Virus record (IMG/VR): IMGVR_UViG_3300030012_000718
Coordinates: 1-22,702 of that record
DNA: 22,702 nt
Direction: 5' to 3' (one strand)
Origin: a virus
Shown here: positions 5,160 through 11,453 of the stretch, piece after piece
How the letters are laid out: each line of letters begins with the position of its first letter
Numbering within the stretch: the first letter of the stretch is position 1
Program-made: the position numbers and the translations under genes
Notes under the pieces: model-generated
The model's database searches: none
What the model was told of the DNA's origin: nothing
The model's input: only the letters and a program-made list of their open reading frames with translations

Positions 5160-5835
5160 AAGTGAATATTGTTTTGTCTTTTTTACCTATTAATTTCTTA
5201 AGTCTAGATATGATTTGTTTAAATACAGGCTTTAAAAGTTTTGTTAGATAAGGAGTTAATGTTGCCGCTGTTGTTGCAACAATCGTTACTCCGAATGTAG
5301 TGGCTGCAACCGATCCTGAAGGTAAATATTTGTCAACTATACTTGTACTAGCCCATAATTCCACACATTGACCATTCATAATTTCAAAACCTATAACCTT
5401 TTCTTTTGCTTCTGAATTACGTAAATCGCCGATTCTATATTGTTGATTTTTTGCAGGGCAATCTATTTGTTCTACTGGTTTTGTTGTATCATCATTATTT
5501 TGTTTTAACTTTGGAATATCTGGCGGGTTTACTTTTGTTAATTCTGGCGCTTCTGTTTTTGTATTTTGTTTTGGTGTAATTATTTTTGTATTTGGTGTGA
5601 AATCAGGTGCAAAATAAAATGGCGCTGTGTGATCGCAAAGAGCAACATTTCCATCGGGGTCATTGTTGAAATGATCTTTTCCACCTGTTACAGAATCTCG
5701 TACAACAGCACAAGGCGCATCTATCACAGGAACACCCATATCAATTGTTATCGGTATGTCTACGACTATCGAAGGGGCTATCTGTAAAGGTTCTAATAAT
5801 TCAATGTTTGGAATATTTATTTCTTTTATTTCCAA
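5104..5835 (-). CDS. Proline-rich protein with C-terminal membrane anchor
   Basis: 243 residues. The N-terminal part is rich in Pro, Ile and Val and contains four cysteines (42, 67, 126, 157). There is a Pro/Lys linker at about 85-125, a small domain at 126-165, one hydrophobic segment (about 174-198) and a strongly basic C-terminal tail. The charge distribution suggests the tail is cytoplasmic and the Cys-bearing part outside. The likely start is TTG at 5835, two codons after the stop of the 65-residue gene and in the same frame. There is no nearby Shine-Dalgarno, so initiation probably depends on termination-reinitiation. Function unknown; I associate similar proteins with marine cyanophages. 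Confidence 0.65.
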   Translation of the reverse strand: MEIKEINIPNIELLEPLQIAPSIVVDIPITIDMGVPVIDAPCAVVRDSVTGGKDHFNNDPDGNVALCDHTAPFYFAPDFTPNTKIITPKQNTKTEAPELTKVNPPDIPKLKQNNDDTTKPVEQIDCPAKNQQYRIGDLRNSEAKEKVIGFEIMNGQCVELWASTSIVDKYLPSGSVAATTFGVTIVATTAATLTPYLTKLLKPVFKQIISRLKKLIGKKDKTIFTSKVRLKKQKLLSSKNVDD

Positions 5836-5838
5836 AAT

Positions 5839-6036
5839 TTAAAATGGAATTACGTTTCCTGTTGATTTTGGTAATTTAGGCATTTCTGGTAAAGGTATTT
5901 TATCAATAACTTGTTGAATCATTTTTTCTTTAAAATCATCACTTGTAACCATTTTGTAACCATAGATCCCTGCGCCTAATATTGACGCGCTGATAATAAA
6001 ACTTAAAATTGATAATATTTGTGAAATACGACCCAT
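5839..6036 (-). CDS. Small single-span membrane protein, partner of the 5104 gene
   Basis: 65 residues: one membrane segment (about 7-28), a charged helix, then a Pro-rich tail (KIPLPEMPKLPKS) ending in GNVIPF. It starts at ATG 6036 without a clear ribosome-binding site. The downstream gene is in the same reading frame, separated only by TAA and ATT before its TTG. The two products may therefore be made in a fixed ratio, or even partly as a readthrough fusion. Both are Pro-rich membrane proteins, so they may form a complex. Function unknown. Confidence 0.65.
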   Translation of the reverse strand: MGRISQILSILSFIISASILGAGIYGYKMVTSDDFKEKMIQQVIDKIPLPEMPKLPKSTGNVIPF

Positions 6037-6067
6037 GATTAAATACCAGATAATAAGAGCTTGCTCA

Positions 6068-6163
6068 ATGATGAGTTTAGTTGTTTTGCTTCTTATTGTA
6101 GCCTTGAGTCCTTTATATGTCAGTATGTCTTTAATGACACAAATGCAACATAAGACTAATTAA
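6068..6163 (+). CDS. Possible 31-residue hydrophobic membrane peptide
   Basis: A rightward mini-ORF inside a gap of about 120 nt between two leftward genes. It encodes MMSLVVLLLIVALSPLYVSM followed by a short polar tail, a plausible single membrane span. Only a weak AAGAG-like ribosome-binding site is present, and there is no evident promoter. Its stop overlaps the stop of the leftward gene at 6160. It could be a genuine lysis-type or regulatory membrane peptide, or chance; the gap holds nothing else I can identify. Confidence 0.3.
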   Translation: MMSLVVLLLIVALSPLYVSMSLMTQMQHKTN

Positions 6164-6339
6164 TCAGCCTCCTCTGCTGTGTTTCCCTCAGCGACCCAAG
6201 CAAGGTACTCTTGGTAGTCGGTGTTTGCTTCATTTATTGGGATAATTGTAAATCGATCATTACCATCATCTCTGCTTATACAAGAGATCTTATCTGTAAG
6301 AGGATTTTTACGCAGTTTATACAGTTTTGATTGTGTCAT
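6160..6339 (-). CDS. Small fibre-locus accessory protein, 59 residues
   Basis: A short leftward gene beginning MTQSKLYKLRKNPLTDKISC and ending in an acidic DYQEYLAWVAEGNTAEEAD. A Y-K-L-x-K start and a tail of the type YQxYLxWVAEGN are features I recognise from small proteins encoded next to phage tail fibres, possibly fibre-assembly factors. That link is from memory of the pattern, not proof. It lies 3 nt after the stop of the fibre gene at 6343, and GGAG of the preceding coding sequence can serve as ribosome-binding site about 11 nt upstream. It is the last gene of the leftward structural operon. Confidence 0.65.
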   Translation of the reverse strand: MTQSKLYKLRKNPLTDKISCISRDDGNDRFTIIPINEANTDYQEYLAWVAEGNTAEEAD

Positions 6340-6342
6340 AAT

Positions 6343-7512
6343 TTAAAGCTCCGCACTTAATTCAAAAGAACCACCCCTCATCCATCCAGCGTGGCCAGCA
6401 GTCCAGTTACCACTTGATGCAGTCAAATTCACTTCCATAGACGATTCGGACTGTCCTCCTACTCCCAAAGTTAAACCAGTAAAACTAGCTCCGTTTGAAA
6501 AATAACTACATCCTGATGAAGTAAGACTAGGGCCAGTTCTCATTATTCCATTGAAAAAAGGTATTCGTCCGTAGGCATGAGTGTTTGTAAAGTTTGCCAT
6601 TACAGCAATAGGATTATCGTTCTGTCCTCCTACTGTTGTCGGTTGTAGTTTTTGGAAGTAACGAGTACAAAGATTAATCTCCTGACCGAATGACCTAAAT
6701 TCAAAGTCGCTGGCATGATCCGAAACTTCTAATTGAACTCCTGTAATTTCAAAAGTCGCATCATTGGTTGTGTACCATGTTGAAGTTTGATCGGGCGTAT
6801 GATTTGTCCCATCAAATGCTGCCCATGAATTTAAAGATTTATTATTAGTTAAATCTGTCCCCATAAACAAAGTAAAATATATTTCTAACCCTTTATCTGC
6901 TGCATTTGTCGTTGTATCTGTATCAAATTGTAAATTAGCATTTCCTGAGATTACTTTTGTTATTTTTGTCCATGTATTTTGACTTAAAGATCCAGTTTCA
7001 ATACAAAAATTTTGTGCTGTACCATCTCTTGTTCTTATATATCCATAAAAATTTTGAGCAATACTAGATTTAACCCAAAAACTTAAAGTAATTTTACTAT
7101 TTGTATTTGTATAATTCCAACCACTATTCGCAATATCTTGTGCTTCTATTTTATGACCTATTTCAATATAATCTGAAGAACCAGCACCACCTGATTGATC
7201 TCCATTTGTGACTCTAAGTGCTTTTCTAAATCCTAATGTATAAGGTGTTGTTCCTGATGCAACATCAACCTGTGATTGTGTAGGTGCTTCATTTGTACCA
7301 CTATATTGAACAAGAAATCTATCAACACTTCCATAACCATTGGTAGTAGATGACGTACCACGTTGAGCCACTTGCATAGCTCCGTTAATTATTAAATTAC
7401 GATTAGGTTTATTTGTAATATTGGCAGTACAAGTTCCATCAGAATTATTTACGGTAATAGCAGCAGCACTAGCTGCTACCCCTTTTATCGAATTGACTTT
7501 GATTTCACTCAT
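6343..7512 (-). CDS. Tail fibre / receptor-binding protein
   Basis: 389 residues. After a short N-terminal stretch (MSEIKVNSIKG) comes NRNLIINGAMQVAQRGTS (about 38-55), a signature of phage fibre and minor structural proteins. It is followed by a large beta-rich region of the kind found in carbohydrate-binding jelly rolls. Near the end of that region is FRSFGQEINLCTRYFQK, a motif typical of marine phage fibres, and then a distal domain. It probably sits at the tail tip and contacts the host surface. It overlaps the upstream gene by ATGA and is the most promoter-distal large fibre gene, where host-range exchange is common. Confidence 0.75.
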   Translation of the reverse strand: MSEIKVNSIKGVAASAAAITVNNSDGTCTANITNKPNRNLIINGAMQVAQRGTSSTTNGYGSVDRFLVQYSGTNEAPTQSQVDVASGTTPYTLGFRKALRVTNGDQSGGAGSSDYIEIGHKIEAQDIANSGWNYTNTNSKITLSFWVKSSIAQNFYGYIRTRDGTAQNFCIETGSLSQNTWTKITKVISGNANLQFDTDTTTNAADKGLEIYFTLFMGTDLTNNKSLNSWAAFDGTNHTPDQTSTWYTTNDATFEITGVQLEVSDHASDFEFRSFGQEINLCTRYFQKLQPTTVGGQNDNPIAVMANFTNTHAYGRIPFFNGIMRTGPSLTSSGCSYFSNGASFTGLTLGVGGQSESSMEVNLTASSGNWTAGHAGWMRGGSFELSAEL

Positions 7513-7838
7513 GGTTTTGGATTAGCGTTTTTTACTTCGGTTATGTGAGTATGCCATGTAGCAAATTTAGCTTTTAAATCTGAATCAGCATCAATCGCTT
7601 TGAACAGCATGTCTAATTGATTACCAATTGTGTCATACGTTTTAGAACCATTTGTCGTTCTATCGGTTTTGTATTTTAATTTAGCTGATTCTTGATCTAG
7701 CTCAGTTCTTGCTTTTGCCACAAGACTGTCATCCAAGCTAACTGATTTACCATCTTTATCGAACGCTCCAGCAGAATCATCAATAGTAACGACTGTACCT
7801 GCGTATGCTTTGTAAATAGCTTCGTGATCTAAGGCCAT
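7509..7838 (-). CDS. Fibre-associated structural protein, XkdW-like
   Basis: 109 residues, mainly helical and charged. The C-terminal half, YDTIGNQLDMLFKAIDADSD followed by W-x-x-x-I and a terminal NPKP, fits a pattern (Y-x-x-I-G-x-Q-L-D-x-L) I know from XkdW-type and other small proteins encoded with tail fibres. A role in fibre attachment or assembly is likely but unproven. The ATG at 7838 has an AGGA site 8 nt upstream. It ends inside the start of the 389-residue fibre gene, consistent with coupled production. Confidence 0.6.
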   Translation of the reverse strand: MALDHEAIYKAYAGTVVTIDDSAGAFDKDGKSVSLDDSLVAKARTELDQESAKLKYKTDRTTNGSKTYDTIGNQLDMLFKAIDADSDLKAKFATWHTHITEVKNANPKP

Positions 7839-7869
7839 AGTGTTTTCCTGTAATTATAGAAGATAGCCA

Positions 7870-8436
7870 TTAACCTGCTACCTCCAATAAAGTAATGTAC
7901 GATCTTGTATAAGTAGCTCCTTGCAATCCAACAGTAGCACCATCTAAACTTCTATAACCTATTCTGTAAGTTGCTGAGCTTGCACCTGGCGTATGCAATA
8001 CATTGAAAGTTCCAACACCAAAACTGTAAGAATTACTATCGCCACTCTTGTAATCTCCATATTCTCCTTGAGCAATGTAATTGCCGTCTGTTATAGCTGC
8101 ATCGTGAAGCGTAATTGCAATTCTCCTATCCTGATCACCATAGGCTTGCCATTGCGTGTTTAGTTGTACTAATACTTTATTAGAAGAATCAGAAAGAGTT
8201 ATTGATTGTGTCAAACTGGTGTAATCTTGAATACTTGAACTGGTTGTAGTTGCACTAACTGTAGTTTCTTTCTGTATAACTTGAATAATATTCCCTGCCT
8301 TTGGGTTTGTTGTAGTTAATATTGTTCCATCTGCATTACTAGGTAATTTAAGAGTGCGATCAGATGCAGGGTTACTATCTGGTGCAGCTATAATTACTGA
8401 ATTACCACTGCTATGTTTTAGTTTGATCTGGCTCAT
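7870..8436 (-). CDS. Tail fibre / virion structural protein, jelly-roll type
   Basis: 188 residues. The first 45 (MSQIKLKHSSGNSVIIAAPD, then LKLPSNADGTILTT) form the N-terminal module seen on many phage fibre proteins, thought to dock on the virion. The remainder is a beta-sandwich-like domain (about 48-188) resembling that of the upstream neighbour at 8433, with matching positions around the LVQLN/LLGQL, SYSFGV and YRI strands. It probably binds the host surface or decorates the fibre. It starts by ATGA overlap with a GAGG site 7 nt upstream. Confidence 0.65.
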   Translation of the reverse strand: MSQIKLKHSSGNSVIIAAPDSNPASDRTLKLPSNADGTILTTTNPKAGNIIQVIQKETTVSATTTSSSIQDYTSLTQSITLSDSSNKVLVQLNTQWQAYGDQDRRIAITLHDAAITDGNYIAQGEYGDYKSGDSNSYSFGVGTFNVLHTPGASSATYRIGYRSLDGATVGLQGATYTRSYITLLEVAG

Positions 8437-9035
8437 GCTGCTACCTCAAATGCAAGTAACGATGATGCTCCACGAAAATAATAAACACCATTAGTGTCAG
8501 TACCTGATCTATTAATATATAACGTTCTTTGAACTCCTCCTCCATGCCTTATACGATAATTATAAGATCTTTGATTTGTATTTCCAGCACTTACTTCCAT
8601 AGCAATAGAAAAAGTTAATGCACGTCCAGAATCTTCAAAACGTCCGCTAACAGATGTACCTCTACTTCTATTACCATCAGCAGCAGCCCTTGTAGAATCA
8701 AGTTCACTTCCATCTTGATCTATAGTTACACCTAAATCTTCATGGCTTGAAATACCTACTGTTAATTGTCCAAGCAATACAATGCTATTTGAAGCTGAAG
8801 ATGGAGTTAAAGTTACACTAAGACCACTACTGTAAGACCATGAACCTCCTGGGTTTACAGCTTGCGAAACTGTATCTAATTTTATACTTTTTTTAAATTG
8901 AAGAATAGCTCCAGCACCTCTTTTAGCTGCGGTTACAGCATTAGCAGCAAGCATATCAGTATCAACAATACCGTCTGGTAGTCCTCCTACTGAGACTCCT
9001 GTAATAGTTCCGTTTCCGTTAATTGTTACTGGCAT
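8433..9035 (-). CDS. Tail fibre / virion structural protein, partner of the 7870 gene
   Basis: 200 residues starting MPVTINGNGTITGVSVGGLP, a common opening of phage fibre proteins. It continues with DGIVDTDMLAANAVTAAK, a typical collar segment, then a beta-rich domain (about 45-200). The C-terminal domain has the same length and general strand pattern as the next gene's, suggesting duplication with exchanged N-terminal modules. It starts just after the stop of the cupredoxin-bearing fibre gene, with no strong ribosome-binding site. Confidence 0.65.
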   Translation of the reverse strand: MPVTINGNGTITGVSVGGLPDGIVDTDMLAANAVTAAKRGAGAILQFKKSIKLDTVSQAVNPGGSWSYSSGLSVTLTPSSASNSIVLLGQLTVGISSHEDLGVTIDQDGSELDSTRAAADGNRSRGTSVSGRFEDSGRALTFSIAMEVSAGNTNQRSYNYRIRHGGGVQRTLYINRSGTDTNGVYYFRGASSLLAFEVAA

Positions 9036-9037
9036 AA

Positions 9038-10579
9038 TTAAAGAATAACAAGTATTGCACCAGATGGCACTGTTAAAGTGACTCCACTATCTATGATAGG
9101 TGATATTGTTAAGGCATTTTTATTGGCAGTTAATTGGTAATCTTGCGTCATATTTTGATCTGTTTCTAGAAATAACTCATCGCTTCCCCCTCCAGTTGTA
9201 CCAGAACCTGCAGACGGTAAGTTTGTAAGATTTGCACCACTTACAGCAGGTAAAGTTGCAGGGAATCTTGCATCTGGTATAGTGCCACTTGCTAAATCAT
9301 CTGCATCTAAATTAGTAAGATTTGCACCACTAATAGCTGGTAATGCAGCTGGAAATCTAGCGTCAGGTACAGTTCCACTGCTAAGATTACTTGCATTTAA
9401 CGCTGATCCATCAATAAAGCCAGCACCATTTGTAAGTTGATTATTATTAGTGGGTACAGTTGGCTTATTAAGTAAATCATTGAAATTAACTACATTAGAA
9501 TTATTACTAACACTATTACCCATATGTGCATGATTTATACACATATAATGCAAAATTAATGGTGTTGTATCTGTTACTTCTATTTCTACATATCTACTAG
9601 ATGCACTATTGAAAGAACTATTATATGCAGAAGAATTAGCTTTTGAACCGTCAGCATAAAAAGTAATTCCAGTTGTATATTCTGTAGTTTTATTTGCTTC
9701 TAAATAAAATGCAATTGGATGGCCACTGTTAGAAGAATCAGATTGATCTAATCTATATGTCCTTCCTGGTGTCAGTGTTATAAAAGGTGCTTCATATCCA
9801 TCCACCTTATAACCATTACTAGAACCAGTTCCGTTATATCTATGAGCCGCAGTTTTTGCAGCTACAGTTATAGCTAATGTTTTTGTAGAACCAGTATAAG
9901 TTGCCTGTAATGTTGCAAAACCTCTAATATTTCCATCATTTTGAAGTGTTAAATTACCTGTAAAAGCAGGATTAGTGCTAGAACCAGGGTCTACCCAACT
10001 TAAATTTCCACTAGCATCACTTGCTAAAACATAACCACTCACACTCGCATCTGATGCTGGCAATGTCCATACAAGATTAGATGTAACAGTAGCAGGTGCT
10101 TTAAAACCTACATAATTTGAAGAATCACTATCTAAATATCTAAATTCTTTTTGACCTGATACTGAAAAATGTTCAGAAGAAGTCCATGAATCAGTAGAAT
10201 CTAACCAGTTTATAGTTTTATCTGTTGCACCTTTTAATGTAATACCCCCTCCCGAAGCAGTTGTATCTGATGGCGTGGATACTTTGCCTAATTCTATATT
10301 TTTATCTTCTACAGCAAGAGTTGTAGTGTCTATTGTTGTAGTCGTACCATTTACAGTAAAATCCCCTTCAACAGTTAAGTTTCCTGCCAGTGACCTATTA
10401 GCGTCAGGTATTGGTACATAATCTAAACTTTGCCATGCTGTAGATCCATCACCTATCTTAAATTTTTTAGTATCTGATTCTATGCCCCATTCACCTGCTA
10501 ATAAAACAGTATTATTAGATGTCCAATTACTAGCAGTATCCCTTCTTTGTTTTTGTAATGCAGTTAATGTAATAGTCAT
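9038..10579 (-). CDS. Multidomain tail fibre with cupredoxin-like domain
   Basis: 513 residues. Residues 1-60 (QKQRRDTASNW, LLAGEWGIESDTKKFKIGDG) form the N-terminal module shared by many fibre proteins, including the major-tropism-determinant type. Residues 65-200 contain phage-fibre repeats (NLTVEGDFTVNGTTTTIDTT, LKLP-like strands). Residues about 225-356 resemble plastocyanin: HRYNGTGSSNGY, then GHPIAF with His-287, and YMCINHAHMGN with Cys-347, His-350 and Met-353, a full set of possible type-1 copper ligands. Two 30-residue repeats follow (395-454), then a beta-strand C-terminus. It is probably a virion fibre near the tail tip. Copper binding is inferred from residues only. Confidence 0.75.
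   Translation of the reverse strand: MTITLTALQKQRRDTASNWTSNNTVLLAGEWGIESDTKKFKIGDGSTAWQSLDYVPIPDANRSLAGNLTVEGDFTVNGTTTTIDTTTLAVEDKNIELGKVSTPSDTTASGGGITLKGATDKTINWLDSTDSWTSSEHFSVSGQKEFRYLDSDSSNYVGFKAPATVTSNLVWTLPASDASVSGYVLASDASGNLSWVDPGSSTNPAFTGNLTLQNDGNIRGFATLQATYTGSTKTLAITVAAKTAAHRYNGTGSSNGYKVDGYEAPFITLTPGRTYRLDQSDSSNSGHPIAFYLEANKTTEYTTGITFYADGSKANSSAYNSSFNSASSRYVEIEVTDTTPLILHYMCINHAHMGNSVSNNSNVVNFNDLLNKPTVPTNNNQLTNGAGFIDGSALNASNLSSGTVPDARFPAALPAISGANLTNLDADDLASGTIPDARFPATLPAVSGANLTNLPSAGSGTTGGGSDELFLETDQNMTQDYQLTANKNALTISPIIDSGVTLTVPSGAILVIL
9218..9397 (-). repeat. Two tandem 30-residue collagen-free linker repeats
   Basis: Within the fibre gene, residues 395-424 and 425-454 are a tandem duplication. 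Both contain SGT(V/I)PDARFPA, LPA(I/V)SGANLTNL. They differ at few positions, and the DNA copies are similarly related, so the duplication is fairly recent or kept by selection. Such repeats lengthen a fibre shaft. Confidence 0.8.
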
Positions 10580-10581
10580 AT

Positions 10582-11082
10582 TTAAACAGAAGACCCTGCA
10601 TCTATTATATTAGTCCGTGCAGGGGTTGCACTACTATCTAAAGCATCTATTATATATTGTCTTGCAGTATTAGAAGAATCACCAGCATCAAATATTAAAT
10701 CACCTATATCAATTGGTACAGAAACTAATTCAATTTCAACATTCCATTTACTTGTAATACCATCAGATATTGTAGGAGGTGTTGCATATAACCATGCAAA
10801 ATCTGATACTAAAGCTACAGGAGGTAAATTATATCCGCTCCAAGTAGTTGACGAAAGAAAAAATATCTTGAAGCTACCATTTTGACCATCATAATGAGTT
10901 CTAATATCTGTAACTTGACTTTCCGTTAAATTATCAAAACTTAACTGTAATGTTTGATTTATACGTCTATTACCACGCCTAAAACCTGTTGTAGTTCCAT
11001 TAGATGACTGTTGAATTGCACTAGGAAAATCACCAGGGGTATAAAGTCTTGTAGTAGGAACAATAGAAGGAAAAGTAGCCAT
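10582..11082 (-). CDS. Tail-tip minor protein, duplicated copy with extension
   Basis: 166 residues. The first 125 match the next gene upstream in layout: MATFPSIVPTTRLYTPGDFP; RRGNRRINQTLQLSFDNLTE; HYDGQNGSFKIFFLS; W-x-GY; and ELVSVPI. The F-x-x-Y-G/GDFP start, Leu-Thr-E helix and NGS turn recall lambda gpM-type minor tail proteins of the tail tip, a family that links the tip to the tape measure end. The remaining 40 residues are an Asp/Ser-rich tail with IIDAxDSS repeats that the neighbour lacks. It starts with TAATG overlap on the preceding stop. A role as a tip or fibre-adaptor protein is inferred. Confidence 0.55.
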   Translation of the reverse strand: MATFPSIVPTTRLYTPGDFPSAIQQSSNGTTTGFRRGNRRINQTLQLSFDNLTESQVTDIRTHYDGQNGSFKIFFLSSTTWSGYNLPPVALVSDFAWLYATPPTISDGITSKWNVEIELVSVPIDIGDLIFDAGDSSNTARQYIIDALDSSATPARTNIIDAGSSV

Positions 11083-11453
11083 TAAATAGGAACGCTAATT
11101 AATTCTATAGATGTACTATATCTATTAGGGGATGAAATGCTAATTTGAAAAGATTGTGCATACCTCCACTTATAACTGCTACTACTTACTGGAGGTGTCG
11201 AATAACCTGCCCATATTTCTGTTGACAAATCAAAGGGTTCAATAGATCCATTTTGTCCGTTGTAATGAGTTAATAAATTTTGAGCTTCGGTTTCTGTTAA
11301 ATATTCATATGTAATAGTTAACCTTTGAACAAGTCTTTTTGCACCAACTAAAAATCTTACATTACCACCACTTAATCCTTCATGTATATTTTGGGGGTAA
11401 TCTCCATAGATTAATGCCCTTGTTTCTGGCTCTAATGCTGGAAAAGTAGTCAT
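11082..11453 (-). CDS. Tail-tip minor protein, short copy (gpM-like)
   Basis: 123 residues, a paralogue of the adjacent gene at 10582. Both begin with MxTFPxxxPxTR, have (G)DYP/GDFP at about residue 18, a basic RxLVQRLTI strand, LTExE, HYNGQNGS and end with ELISVPI. The pattern resembles the lambda gpM-like minor tail family, which would place it at the tail tip. It follows the gpJ-like gene by ATGA overlap. Position downstream of J is unusual for gpM, so it may instead be an adaptor to the fibres. Confidence 0.55.
   Translation of the reverse strand: MTTFPALEPETRALIYGDYPQNIHEGLSGGNVRFLVGAKRLVQRLTITYEYLTETEAQNLLTHYNGQNGSIEPFDLSTEIWAGYSTPPVSSSSYKWRYAQSFQISISSPNRYSTSIELISVPI

Noticed and set aside
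5566-5787. Rightward Cys/Tyr/Arg-rich ORF inside the 243-residue gene
   Set aside because: Composition is typical of an antisense frame, and there is no ribosome-binding site.
6160-10579. Diversity-generating retroelement at the fibre locus
   Set aside because: No reverse transcriptase gene and no template/variable repeat pair were seen within the window.
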